Assembly (NCBI GenBank): GCA_001683735.1
Contig: LUGG01000001.1
Coordinates: forward strand, 2,108,001-2,172,000
Length of the DNA stretch: 64,000 bases
DNA from: Grifola frondosa
Taxonomy: Eukaryota > Basidiomycota > Agaricomycetes > Polyporales > Grifolaceae
Direction: 5' to 3'
Part shown: positions 1 through 10,864 of the stretch, one piece after another
How positions within the stretch are numbered: the stretch's first letter is position 1
Layout: the number at the start of each line of letters is the position of its first letter
The notes under the pieces: generated by a model
What the model saw: only the letters and a program-made list of their open reading frames with translations
Databases searched by the model: none
What the model was told of the DNA's origin: nothing
Program-made: the position numbers and the translations under genes

Positions 1-1894
1 TTAAACATCGGTGGGTTGCGGTGCTGTTCGAATTTCATATCAGCATCACATGCGATCAGTGCAGTGAGTGATTCGGACTTACGACAACATGCATTTTCAG
101 ATGGGTCACAGGCTTGGTCGGCTGGGCAAACAATGAGGCATGACGTTTCTTCTGACGTCTGGAGGGAATCAGATAAGACACCATAAGTCACAGTTGAAGA
201 AAGAACGGGCAACACCAACCTTGAGATGTTCGTCTGGGGAGAGTTTCTTGGCGGATGATACTCGGGTTGGATTGTGCTCGAATGAATTCCATGTTGGTGG
301 AGCACCATCCTGATTTTCGCAGCGACAGGCATGAAGTCATGATTACGCGACGCCATGACATGCACAGAAGCCACGATCTTCGTCTCGGAGAGCTGCCAGA
401 TGTGAAGCTCGTGCAAGGACAAGACACCGTCTACAGCCAGGATGGCCTCTCGGACTTCCTCTAGGGATACTTCGGACGGCACGCCCTGCAGGAGAATAAA
501 TGAAGTGCTACGAACTACTCACAGTCGTCAAGCACTATTTCGATCAAAAGCAGAATATATGCGCACCGAGGGGAAGAGCGGACGAGAAAATGATCGCCGT
601 GATGACCAGACTGATCATGGGGTCGAAATAGAACTTGAAACTCCACGACGTAAGCCAGATAACCAGGCCTGTCGCAATGACGCCCACGTTGCCCAGCGCG
701 TCTCCGAGAACGTGCAGCAGAAGGGCTCGCATGTTCATCGACGCGTGCGAGTGGCCCGGCGCACCGTGTCCATGCGCTTGATCCTCGTGTAGGGAATGTG
801 GGACGGACTCGACTGACGCAGTTTCGGATACAAGCAGGGGTGTGGTCTCAATGACTATTGGGTGGTCGCCCGCGGATGAGCTCGACACAGGCTCGTCAAC
901 GTAGGAGGAGCCATCTATGCTTCTACGGGGTGGACGCGAGTGCGAGCGGCTAAGTCGCGATTTTCTAGACGGAGATGGCGAGCGGGCGCGCGCGATGTCC
1001 TGCGCCGCTTGGACCATAGAAGCACGGGTAGCAGCGGGATGTCCGTACAAAGAGGAATATGACTCGGAGCGTTCACGTGAGCGAGGCTTCATGATGTTCT
1101 GTGGAACAGCGGCCACCCTGGGAGTGCTTTGTCCCGTGGGGGATGAGCTCAGGCTCGAAGTTTTGGAAGCGGGTACACTTCCGGGTTTGTGACCGTGGTC
1201 GTGGCCATGTTCTGAGAAAACACAATGAGACGATATCGAAATTGGTGGGACACGACGTACCGTGGAACAAAAACAGGCCTACAATGTTCGAGGCAAGACC
1301 CAAGGATCCCACCAAGACAACAAGGCGGGGATTCGATATTTCTATGACGACATGAATCAGTATCTCGATAATCGCTATCTCGTGCTGGCACCAATACTGA
1401 CCTGGAGTGCTGAAGAACCGTTCCACAGCTTCCAAGAAGATAGAAAAGCAGAGAGCGAGGAGAAAGACACCATTGATCAAGGCAGCGAGGATTTCGGCGC
1501 GGTGCCAGCCGTACGAATAACGAGAGTCGGTATGCGTTTGATTTGTGAGCTGTCCAGAGTAGAGATATGAGTACGATTTTGCAGATGAGTAACAGAGAGC
1601 GAACCTTGATAGCATATAGCGCGACAACCAGACTCATCACATCACTGCACAAACGTGTAAGTCATCCGTTCTCAATTCCGTTTGTCAGATTTTTATCAGA
1701 TTGCCAACTGCGTACTTTAGCATATGAAAACTGTCCGCGACGAGAGCGAGCGACCCCACAGCATAACCTGTGCGAGGCAGTCAAGAGTCCGAACTGGCAC
1801 ACGAAGATGAATATTACTAACCAACGATGAGCTCGACGAAGAAAAATATAACATCGATTATGAGGAGGACGATGATGCGGGTTGCGCGCGACAT
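1..1894 (-). CDS. ZRC1: Zinc transporter, cation diffusion facilitator (ZRC1/COT1 family)
   Basis: The product should move zinc (or cobalt) out of the cytosol, in yeast into the vacuole, in exchange for protons. Reading down from ATG 1894, exons give MSRATRIIVLLIIDVIFFFV (TM1), then GSLALVADSFHMLNDVMSLV with the metal-site HxxxD in TM2, then YGWHRAEILAALINGVFLLA. A His-rich loop follows (HEHGHDHGHKPG and HGHGAPGHSH), interrupted by a Ser/Arg-rich insert. Next come TM5 with the second HxxxD (HVLGD) and the cytosolic C-terminal domain (LHELHIWQLSETKIVASVHV). The tail CLIVCPADQACDPSENACCP is the Cys-rich end usual in fungal members. The last two introns splice in frame to a TAA at 1-3, so the gene ends exactly at the window edge and is complete. 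About nine exons with short introns are visible. Substrate specificity is inferred from the family. Confidence 0.93.
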
Positions 1895-2071
1895 CGCGGA
1901 TTCATGCAGAGACGGAGGAGGTGAAAGAAAGAAAGCAGGAATTGGAGATCACTGCGGGCGACCGGCTGGAGGCCACTAGGATCTCACGTGCACTTACGAC
2001 ATTAGGCAGTCCGGCCACCCCGGCTCCGTGTGCTTCCGTTAAGATTGGAAGGCAAGTTCGAAATGCTCGCC

Positions 2072-2111
2072 TTTAAACAGGCCCCGGGCAACTCCACTAG
2101 ACGTTTGTCCG
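2072..2111 (+). repeat. Left terminal inverted repeat of the MITE-like element
   Basis: This 40-base left end is the reverse complement of 2650-2689 apart from two positions. It begins with TTTAAA and contains the GC-rich core AGGCCCCGGGCAACTCCACT. Confidence 0.85.
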
Positions 2112-2649
2112 CCGAAATCTCCAAAAAGGGCCTCAAAAATGCAAACTTTTCGGCCTCGGAAATGCTAACTCGGATAACACAATAGTCACATGTCACGATT
2201 TGTCACAGTATATCACGTATATGTCACGGTTTCTGAACCCTTCCATCGCCTCCGAATTATGTTTGAAGAAGGGTAAATACATGTTTCTACCCCGCATCTG
2301 TTTCATCTGCTACTTGTTGTAAAAAAGCACCATATGTATTCAGTGTAGTTCCGGGGTTTTTTTGTTTCATCCTTGGTAGCAAAGGCTCGAGGTCTTGTCG
2401 TGTAAACTGAATGTTCCGGATTTGGCAAACATGGCCATCCAGCAGATTCGTGTGTTCCATAGGATGGTCACCCATAATTTCGAGTTTTCTCTTCAGTTGT
2501 CATATGGTGCCCCGAAAGTTGGCCGGCCGGGAGGCCTCAAAAATGCTAAATCTGGACAAGAAATCCGGAAATTTGGCTCGATTTGGCGGTAAAAAATGCA
2601 AAGTCGGACAAGAATTTGGCCAATTTTCGGCCCTCAAATATGCTAATTC

Positions 2650-2689
2650 CGGACAAACATCTAGTGGAGTTGCCCGGGGCCTCTTTAAA
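2650..2689 (-). repeat. Right terminal inverted repeat of the MITE-like element
   Basis: This is the 40-base right end, inverted relative to 2072-2111. It lies next to direct subterminal repeats built on a TCCGGACAA/TCGGACAAG motif at about 2556, 2604 and 2648. Confidence 0.85.
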
Positions 2690-2711
2690 CTATGGAGGAA
2701 TTCACGAAGCA

Positions 2712-2946
2712 CATCTCTTAATTAAGACCATCCCTCATATACAAGTCTCACGGGCTCAACGATCGCGACGGGGTCGGCCAGTTGCATCCTGAGTACCGTC
2801 AGGACACTCGAGTCCTGGTGGAAAACCATGCGTATGTCGGAACGAATGACAGTTTCAATGTGGCCAGGGGGAAACTTGTGTGGGATCCCATTCTAAATTT
2901 AGAACGTTTGTTGGCCACGACCGTACTGGAAGTATCTACAGTTTAA
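2712..2946 (+). pseudogene. Possible gene fragment next to the transposon
   Basis: An open frame of about 78 codons without its own convincing start runs from 2712 to a TAA near 2944-2946. Its residues look protein-like (HPEYRQDTRVLVENHAYVGT, then NVARGKLVWDPILNLERL), unlike the random frames around it. I do not recognise the family. It begins only about 20 bases after the right end of the MITE-like element, so it may be the 3' piece of a gene disrupted or carried at this site. No matching 5' part was found left of the element. Confidence 0.35.
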
Positions 2947-3473
2947 TGCTTTTGCAACCTCCTCGTTGTGGGGTCATTCGTGTATACCCTGTGCCTCTGA
3001 CGGATTGCAAGTGCGTCGCGCAGTAGTGTGTAGTTGTATTAAAGACGTCGTGCTTGTCTGACATGGAGGCTTAGCACTCAAGTTGATTGAACATTCGCAT
3101 GTCTTCAATGCGCTCTGCGATGGGTTCAATTTAACTCTAGTCAATGAACCCATGTAAAATATAAATTAAGAAGAGTTTTAAGTTGTCTCTCAATATGAAT
3201 ATCTCAAAATGCAAGTACTAACATTCTGCGTTGAACTACTACTTATTTCCCTCAATAGGACGTGATACGTTATGAATCATGTGACAAAGATGAGTTGTGG
3301 CATGTTTGGCAAAAGCCTCTGGCAGTTCTGCCTTACTTGTCACTTTTCCAAAAATCCGCCAGAGGTCCTCGCGCACGTCCAGGTTTTGCTCGCGCACTCT
3401 TCATTTTTATCTCAGCTCGCCGTATACCGCAACCTCATCTACTACATCCTAGAATCATACCTCAGGCACAAAA
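2947..3473. other. Intergenic region upstream of eIF3h
   Basis: No coding signal is visible. The first part is A/T-rich. The last 60 bases before ATG 3474 are the likely 5' leader of the eIF3h gene. Confidence 0.5.
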
Positions 3474-4951
3474 ATGGCTGCCGCACCGTCAATGGCAGCA
3501 GCCCTCGCTGCATCTCTCCCCGCACCTCAATCGGCACCCACCCCTGCTGCCCCGTCATATGAAGCTATCCCCGCGTCCATGTCCAGGGTGATCGACATCG
3601 AGGCTGAAATCCCGCTCACGGGCGTGCAGCTGGACGGACTGGTGAGTGCCTTTCATCCGTCAGCGTCTTCCCACGGATTGTCTCCGAGTGCATTCGAGGG
3701 TGCGGTGCCTCTCGGTGGCTCTCTGCGCTGGGTCTAGGGTATGGCTTTGCTCATGGCTTTTGGGGTGCTTGTCGTTACTCGGCGCTGGTGGAATTAGGTC
3801 GTGTCGAAGATCATCAAGCAATCCAGGGAATCGAGCTCGTCCACGCATGGGCTTCTGCTCGGCCTCGATATCGACGGTACCTTGGAAGTGTCCAACTCGT
3901 TCCCTCTGCCACATCACTCGAGCGATGATGACGACAAGTCGGCGAAGGGCATTGGTGAGTTTTCTTTGAACACGGTCCGACGAATCACCGAGTCAGGTGC
4001 TGAATTATGCATGTGACGCAGCGCGGTACCAAGGAGCAATGCTGCGGTCGTTGAAGGAGGTCCAGGCGGACGACAGCGTTATCGGATTCTACCAGAGCAT
4101 GACGCTCGGTTCATTTTTCAATCAGACGCTAGTGGAGACGCAGGCCATCCACCAGGAGAAACTCAGACACGGCGGAATTATCATTGTGCATGGTGTGTTT
4201 ATTGTCCGTCCGAAAACATGAGGAGTACGCGGGCCTGACACGGATTATTCATGACAGACATCTCGCAGACCGCACGGGGGAACGCGTCGTTCCGGGCATT
4301 CCGACTGACAAAGGCGTTCTTGGACGCATACAAGAGGAACAACTTTAGCACCACGAGGTGATTTACGTTCGCACACTGGAAATGACGAACGCTGATGAAG
4401 TCACCTGCAGCCTCATTAACCACCGACTGACGTTCTCGTCCATCCTGGAAGAAGTTCCCCTCAAAATCCGAACGAGCGCTCTTCTGAGCTCATTCCTCGG
4501 GTCGCTATCCGAACAATCCGTTTCTGCTGTGGCGCAGACAAATCCGGCGATGACAACGTCATCAGTGGCTATTCCGCCATCGTATGCGACACTGAACCTC
4601 GGGACGGCGAACGTGGCGCGCAATCTGGAGCTCATCATCGAAGCGGTGGACCAGCACAAGACAGAAGAAGGAAACCTAGCGTACTTGCAGCGACAGATCG
4701 CGCGCGAGAAGGCCCGGGCAGATGGATATGTCGCGAAGCGAAAGGAGGAGAATGCGGCGCGGGTGGCGCAGGGCCTCGCGCCGCTGCCCGAGGAGGACGT
4801 GAGCAGGCTGTTCAAGATCCCGGCAGAGCCAAGCCGCCTGGAGAGCATGCTGCAACTGGGGAGGATTGATGCATATGCGAAAAGCCTTGCGGAGACGTCT
4901 AGTACGGGACTGGTGAAGATGTATGCAGTAAAGGCTAATGCGGGCATCTGA
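3474..4951 (+). CDS. EIF3H: Eukaryotic translation initiation factor 3 subunit h
   Basis: This is an MPN-domain subunit of the eIF3 complex, acting on the 40S ribosome during translation initiation. Five exons are clear: 3474-3641, 3798-3954, 4022-4192, 4258-4357 and 4411-4951, each with GT...AG borders and all joining in frame. After an Ala/Pro-rich N-terminus (a poorly conserved lead), the MPN domain is seen in HGLLLGLDIDGTLEVSNSFP, MLRSLKEVQADDSVIGFYQS and IHQEKLRHGGIIIVHD. Then come LTKAFLDAYKRNNFSTTSLI and the helical C-terminus with EEGNLAYLQRQIAREKARAD. As in other eIF3h proteins the catalytic JAMM zinc site is absent. The length of about 378 residues is normal. The long antisense frame at 4363-5544 is a shadow of this gene. 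Confidence 0.95.
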
Positions 4952-5717
4952 TGTGTCAGAGGCTGCTTGATGCATGACATGTTGTTTGCCGGACATGATG
5001 CATCTGTGCTGTGAGGGGAAGGCGAACGCCGTGTTGGTGAGAATGAGTGATTGCCGCGAACGTGCGCTCGGTGTACCAGGTTTGCGTACAGCTGGTTCTG
5101 CTGATAGAGAGTACTTGCAGAGTGGACCGGAATCCGCGAACCGAACCGCAGCTGGACCCCGAAATCGCAAACCATTTTGCAAAGAATTTCGGGGGTGTGC
5201 CTGGCCGGGTCCGGGCAATTTTTGAGGGAGACTTTGCATTTGAATGGCCCGAAAGATTGGATGATGCGGAGAGATGCCGGGCGGCGTTGTAGCTGCGGGC
5301 GATCCCCTTGGAGACACGTGAGAAGAAATGCTGGATATAACCATGGCGTCTCGCTTTGTGCCAGTCTCTGCCTGTCTCTGCTCGCGTCTCTGCTCGCATC
5401 TCTCCGTGCTTGGTCCTTGCAGTTACCGTGTGTGTTGCTCCCGTGTGTTATCTCTACGTACGCTGACGGCGTCCGCGGTTTTCTAGCGTCCTTACGTCGA
5501 CCTTGGGTGGACGACTTACGCTCCCTTGTCGTCTTCATCTCCAATCGTGATCAGCAAATTTCTGCTCCTCATTCATACCAGACGCGCGTTACATTTAGGG
5601 TAGCCCTCCTCCTCCACCCTCTTTTCTTCTTCTTAAAGCCGCTCGCTTGCTCGCATCCTTTCCTTGACCTTCGTCTGAAGCCAATCCCCACCCTCCTTCA
5701 CCCCACACCCCACCACC
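4952..5717. promoter_or_regulatory. Intergenic region with pyrimidine-rich leader of the expansin-like gene
   Basis: This interval has no gene. Between about 5340 and 5715 the plus strand becomes strongly C/T-rich (tracts such as CTCCTCCTCCACCCTCTTTT near 5605), as is typical just upstream of highly expressed basidiomycete genes. The start ATG at 5718 sits in CACCATGTTT, a good Kozak-like context. No clear TATA box is visible. Confidence 0.45.
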
Positions 5718-6797
5718 ATGTTTTTCAGCAAGACGCTCCTCGTCGTCTCTCTCGCCCTCTCGGCATCCGCCATAACCTCCCCTCACATCGCCCGCAACGT
5801 TAACATGCACCGCTCCATCGCTCATCGCGCCCCTGCTCCCGCAGCGGACCCCGAGCCGGTTGTCGTACCCCCGCCCCGCAAGAGGTCCAGCAACGGCCGC
5901 TGCAAAGCCCATTCCAGCAGCTCCGTCTCGGCAAACTCTACTGCCTCCGCAGATCCTACTACCTCCGCGGTCCCTACGACTTCTGCCGTCCTCACCACCC
6001 GAAGGCTCCTTCCACGACTGAGACGCCCTCCTCCACCAAGGCGTCGTCGTCCACCCACGCTTCCTCCACCCACTCGTCGTCTGCCGAGCCTTCCACCACC
6101 GCGGCGCCTATTAATGTTGCTCCCGATCCCGCGACCTCCTCCTCTTCGTCCTCGGAGACGCCCAAGACCACAGCTACGCCTCCACAACCCATACTACCGA
6201 GGTAGCCACCACTTCTTCGCACTCCTCCAGTGCCCAGGCCGCAGCGACCAGCAGCGCCTCGTCATCCTCTAGCAACTCGAACTTGCCAAGCTTCCTGATT
6301 GGCACCCAGACTGGTGATGGTATGCCCTTCTCATCCGTTGTCTACGCCACTCGGCGCTGACACATACTCTGCAGCCACCTTCTACGCGACCGGTCTTGGC
6401 GCGTGCGGTATCACCAACACGGACAGTGACTACATTGCTGCTGTTTCCCACTTGCTGTTCGATGCATTCCCGTGAGTGATTTGTGGCCCATCACGCCAAT
6501 CAGAATTTGATATTCAATTGCATCGATCCGCAGGGGATACAACGGTGTAAACCCGAACACTAACCCTGTCTGCAACAAGAAGGTCACTGCCACCTGTACG
6601 TTGGATTCTAACTACTTTTACCACACGTTGACTCAGTCCTGCATACAGGGCAAGGCAAGTCCGTCACCGTCGCCATCACCGATCGCTGCACGGGCTGCGC
6701 CATCGGCGACCTCGACTTCTCCCCCGCTGCTTTCGACCAGCTCGGCAGCGAGGCCATTGGTCGCCTCACGGGCATGACCTGGGTCTGGGACGACTAG
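5718..6797 (+). CDS. Secreted expansin-like protein with Ser/Thr-rich linker
   Basis: A signal peptide (MFFSKTLLVVSLALSASA) precedes a dibasic site, a long Ser/Thr/Pro-rich linker and a C-terminal double-psi beta-barrel domain of the barwin/expansin/RlpA type. Exons after the linker are 6375-6471, 6534-6595 and 6649-6797. The domain reads GDATFYATGLGACGITNTDS, then VTATWQGKSVTVAITDRCTG and CAIGDLDFSPAAFDQLGS, ending WVWDD. The DRCTGC-x-GDLDFS stretch carries the conserved acidic residue. Such fungal proteins are thought to loosen plant or fungal cell walls without hydrolysis; that role is inferred. The linker frame breaks twice, near 5997-6000 (a CCC run) and near 6178-6182, each time by -1. 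Restoring one C at each keeps a continuous Ser/Thr-rich frame. See findings. Confidence 0.85.
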
Positions 6798-7281
6798 ACA
6801 ACAGGGGTCCTCTTTCGCCCCCCACCTGGCGCCCGCCAGATACCACATGTTATTGTTCGTGTCACTGTTTATTTCGCTTCATTATGCATTCTGCCCTCGG
6901 CGCTCGACGCGTCCCGTTCCGTTTCCTTTTGCAAAGGAGCGGGCGGCCAGGAGGGGATACCTTGTTGTATCGTTGCACATATGCTAGTTTTCGGTCGCGA
7001 GCTTCCGGTTATGCTTGCGCTTGTTTGTTTATGCTACATACTTAGACTCGAATAGAAATGGAGGGGTGTCAGGGGATACCGCTCAATATTGCTTACTCGA
7101 CTGATTTGGCACACATCAATCAGTTCAAGGCTCTGTGCGTCGAGATACAACTGTTGACGGTGACCGCGCAATGTTCAGACTGGTCATTCTGCGCCCGGAT
7201 AGAAGGAAAAGACGCGTTTCAGCGGCGAGTGCGTCTGATCGCACGCGCCCAGAATAACATTGAGAACGTATCCTAACATAT
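6798..7281. terminator. Convergent 3' region between the expansin-like gene and IPI1
   Basis: No gene is visible. The plus-strand and minus-strand genes end towards each other here, so both 3' untranslated regions and poly(A) sites should lie in this interval. No AATAAA signal stands out. Confidence 0.4.
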
Positions 7282-10220
7282 CTAGCCACGCATCTTTACG
7301 GATGACCAATATGCCGCCTCGCTCGCCCCTTTCAACGCCTCCTCGACCGCAGCGTCCAATTGGTCGACGCCCTCCCCGCCCTGCCGAGAGAGGGCAGCCA
7401 CCGTATCCAGGGCCAGCCGCCGCGCGAGCGCGTCGCGCGGGAGCTTCGTAAATGGCCCGGGCAGCGTGCCCCGCGCCGGGTGCGCGATCACGAAGAAGGG
7501 GGCGAGTCGCGCGCGGAGCGACGAGAGTGTCTGGGTGCGCACGGTCAGTATGCCGCCGGTGTGAACGAGGGTAGGGCGACGCACCTCTGCGCTCATCAGG
7601 CATGACCTGCGCTGGCAGAGACGCAGCAGGAGACGCAGGATCGTCTGGGCGCGCACGGTTAGTGCGAGCCACTGGGGGTGATCGACGGCGTACCTCTGTG
7701 AGGGGAAGATGGGTAGCCCCGAGCTCCCACATCGTTTTGGGCAGTTGCACGATCCACTCCGCGAGCAGGCTGTCCTCCTCGGCGCTGCGCCCCGCCCCGA
7801 ACACGCCGGCGTATTCTGCCTCTCGCTCGAGCTGGCCAGAGACTCAGTACGCACTCCGCGTGCGCGCAAACAGTAGAGCAATGATGGACGTACCAGAATG
7901 AGCCGTCCGAGAAAGTCGACGGTGTGCCGCTTCACTGTTGACTGCGACGACGCCCTGGTGGCTTGCTCGACCACCACCCGCAGCACGTCGGATGCCTCGG
8001 CGGTCGGGCTGTTGATCAGAGACCAGATCGTGGGCAGCAGCGCGGTGTATGCGGCGGGTGTGATGGGGCGCGGGAGCGACCCAGGGGACGCCTCCCCGCG
8101 TAGCAGCTGCACGACGTACTCGCTCACACGCTCGATTTGCGGCGCGGGGGAGGCATACTGGGCTGTCGTAGGGCCGCGGCGGACCCGCGATGGGCGATGT
8201 TTGGGGTCGTGAGGGTGCGATGTGTGCGCGGAGGGGGACGAGAGGACGAGGAAGGACGAGAGTTCACAGAAGATGAGGTTGAGATCTTGGAATGCTTGTT
8301 CTACCTACAGCAAAAGTGAGGGTTCGTCTCGCAAGAGATGTTAGGCGGAATCATGTTTTACCTTTATGTCTCGCCTCGCGGTGCTTGACCCACTCACGGT
8401 GAAGGGGAAATATGGAGACAAGTAACCAAGGATGAGTTTTAAATCGGCCGAGGCCTGTACATTGCTGGACTGTATATGATAAAGTCAGATTGATGAAAAC
8501 GTTAAAAGCCGCAGGCACCAACTTGAGCTGAGTCCTGTAGGATTGCACCATAGAGTGTGCGACATATCTCACAGACCACGAGCACCATCTGGAGCTCGGT
8601 CTCCGGAGGACTTGAGCTGGGGGAAAACACAGTCGGCGCACAATCTAGAAAGGTCGATACGAGCGTGGAATGTAGCGTTCTTGTTAGGTGCTGCATTTTG
8701 TTTGCTCATGAGTAACCGCTCAGATACTATAATGGTTTCAGACGCACCACGACGCGAGCTAGCTCTGCACTACCGCCGAGCCTGTCGTCGGCCCCGGCGG
8801 TCAGGAGCACGTCTACATTGGTGAGGTCTTGGAGAGTCCACCCAGCCGTGATTGAGGCTGTCGCGAACTCAAAATTTCCAACGAAGTCTTCGTCGAAAGT
8901 TTCGGGGTCGACTTCTTCCGCCCAATGTCTGACGGAACATTCGGATGAGGATTGGGAGTATGCTGGTCGGATGAGAGAGTCGAATGTGTTGTATGCGCTG
9001 GATGACGAGAATGAAGAGGAAAGATACCATGTAGGGGTCGGCGGCGACGATGTAGATGCTATTTGAGAGGGAGCAGGACCAATGTTCCTTGTCGATAATA
9101 GCGCATGACTGAGGAATAAGGACAGCGATTTCAGTACGACAAGCTTCGACTAAGGAAACAAGCAACAGTTGAGCCCAAGATTGCATGGAGAGGCGAGGAT
9201 ACGCACTGCTGGGGAAAGAATAACGCTGGCTGTCGATGTGGCTTGTACTGGACCTGTGTCTGGTGATAATTCTGACAATGGTTCTGGAAATCGCAGATTA
9301 ATGCACGTACCACCACTTTCGCCAAAGGTTGTTCCCGCGTTCAAGATCCCCAAATAGCCTTCGAGGACTCTCTGTCCATGACCGCTGCTCCCCTGAGTCC
9401 ATCCCTCAACAACTACACTGGGAATGACTTCGAGGAACAGATCCAAGAATCGTACGGCGTCGATGCGGATCTCTGGGAAAATATGGGTTTGAGCAGAAGT
9501 GGTGAACAGAAGAAGCACGGGAGAATGGGGGACAAGGTCATCCTATGAAACAAAAGTGTCAGTTCCTACATCATGGATTGTGCGACAATCGACATACTGG
9601 AGGTATCCTGCGTAGTAACCAGCCAAAAAAAGATAGCAATGTCTTCCGTACGCTTGCATCCTATAAGAAGTTCAACTTTGCGCTGAATCGTTCAACTGCG
9701 TTACTCACTTCATCACCGATAATACGGACACAATTATTGACCAGAGCTGTCAAACGGGGATTTATTAGATCTGGATGGGCCTCTAGCAGCTCCCGTAAAC
9801 CCAAGATCGCGTCTATAATGCGCCCTCAGTACAAACCCTTGAAATGTTATCGCACACGCTCACCTTTTCGCGTTCCGGCGTTGTAATGTTTAAGATGAGC
9901 TATGAGGTCATCAAATGTGAGTCTCCTCTTAGTACTAGGTGCTTCCGTATCCTTCTCATTAGCAATGCTTTGGGTGGGTAGAGCGATGGCTGTCTTCGTT
10001 TTGTCAATACCTGATGCACCACATGACTCCACGGTACTCACATCGAGCCTTAAATGATGTGTCAACGGCGTTGGTTGCTACTTGCTTCCCCTTTCCTAAC
10101 TTGAGCTTGGCTTTCTGCATGATGTATACCTATCAGCCACTCTGTTCGCTCCTCCTAGAACACAGTACAAACCGAAAAATCAGCCGCCTTGTCTTTTTTC
10201 TTCTTAGAGCTTTTCGGCAT
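7282..10220 (-). CDS. IPI1: Pre-rRNA processing protein IPI1 (Rix1 complex, TEX10-like)
   Basis: A component of the Rix1 complex, which acts in the nucleus on ITS2 processing and pre-60S maturation. The start ATG (10220) gives MPKSSKKKKDKAADFS, a Lys-rich nuclear-type N-terminus. Later exons carry RRLTFDDLIAHLKHYNAGTRK (about 9860-9930) and the Ipi1 N-terminal signature PEIRIDAVRFLDLFLEVIPS with HGQRVLEGYLGILNAG (about 9365-9490). Distal exons include DPETFDEDFVGNFEFATASI, VLVVCEICRTLYGAILQDSA, VEQAFQDLNLIFCELSS, LLPTIWSLINSPTAEASDVL and VKRHTVDFLGRLI, and the gene ends AAYWSSVKMRG. At least ten short introns are needed, and I did not fix every border. Overall length suits Ipi1/TEX10 proteins. 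The N-terminal half is the most secure part. Confidence 0.85.
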
Positions 10221-10864
10221 CGTCTATTGAAGTTGCTACTGGCAGCTAATGGTACAATTTCAATCGTGGATGGACACCAGCAACTCGAACCTTAGGAATA
10301 TGAGCCTGAGCTGCCGCTTGGTCGAAAGCAAGATCAGAAATAATTCTGCCCGGCAAATTCCGCGCGTCTCGATCAAACTTCCACATCGAGTCGTCAACGC
10401 GTCAGGTTCAAGAGATACTTACGCCAAGTACGCTCGGAGCTCTATGACTGGCAACTGACGCAGATACGTCGTTTCGACTACCCTGGTGCTACGCGCAAAG
10501 CTCGATGTCTATATTTTACGAGCATTTTTACAGAAGACGGTGTCTCCTGATGCCTTTGTCATTAGACATCCATCTCCAGGTCCCAAAACTGCCGGTGACC
10601 CGATGTGATTCTATTGCCTGCCTACAGCCAAACTCGAGAAAAAACGTCCGAACTGATGTGCAAAACACTTGTCGCTGGCACCACATGCTCACTCAGTGGA
10701 AGACACGTCCTCGAGATGATCATCCACCTGACTCTTGGCCGATGTTCTCCCGGCCTGCCGGTTGGCATTCTCGGTTGAATATGATAGTGTACGAAAATAC
10801 TTCAAAAGTGCCGTATAAAATCGATGTGATGCATTGGTGGATAGACATCGTGACGACGCATCAC
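10221..10864. promoter_or_regulatory. Divergent promoter region IPI1 / mannanase
   Basis: No coding exon is recognised between the two divergent starts. A TATA-like TATAAAA at 10814-10820 lies about 45 bases before the mannanase ATG. IPI1 has no comparable box, in line with its housekeeping role. Confidence 0.5.
10814..10820 (+). promoter_or_regulatory. TATA box of the mannanase gene
   Basis: TATAAAA lies in a non-coding context 45 bases upstream of ATG 10865, on the same strand as the mannanase gene. Placement and sequence fit a core promoter; it is not proven. Confidence 0.45.

Larger units (their letters stand above)
2072..2689. mobile_element. MITE-like non-autonomous DNA transposon with 40-bp terminal inverted repeats
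   Basis: The two ends are near-perfect inverted copies of about 40 bases with two mismatches: left 2072-2111 begins TTTAAACAGGCCCCGGGCAA, and right 2650-2689 read in reverse begins TTTAAAGAGGCCCCGGGCAA. Both continue through CTCCACTAGA to GTTTGTCCG. Each end carries a TTAA inside a TTTAAA, which suits a TTAA target-site duplication as in piggyBac or Kolobok elements, though a palindromic TTTAAA cannot be told from part of the repeat. The roughly 620-base body holds several degenerate subterminal repeats around TCAAAAATGC (near 2133, 2535, 2593 and 2632) but no recognisable transposase. A 62-codon minus-strand ORF (2287-2475) matches nothing I know. The family assignment is an inference. Confidence 0.8.

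Noticed and set aside
4363..5544. 393-codon minus-strand open frame
   Set aside because: It lies antisense over the eIF3h last exon and mirrors its codon use; composition is low-quality (Ser/Arg-rich) and no family fits. A shadow frame.
5822..6222. Gly/Arg-rich minus-strand frames
   Set aside because: They are the complement of the Ser/Thr/Pro-rich linker of the expansin-like gene.
7282..8127. Single 281-codon minus-strand frame taken as one gene
   Set aside because: It reads through introns of IPI1; only its first part and separate later blocks are true exons.
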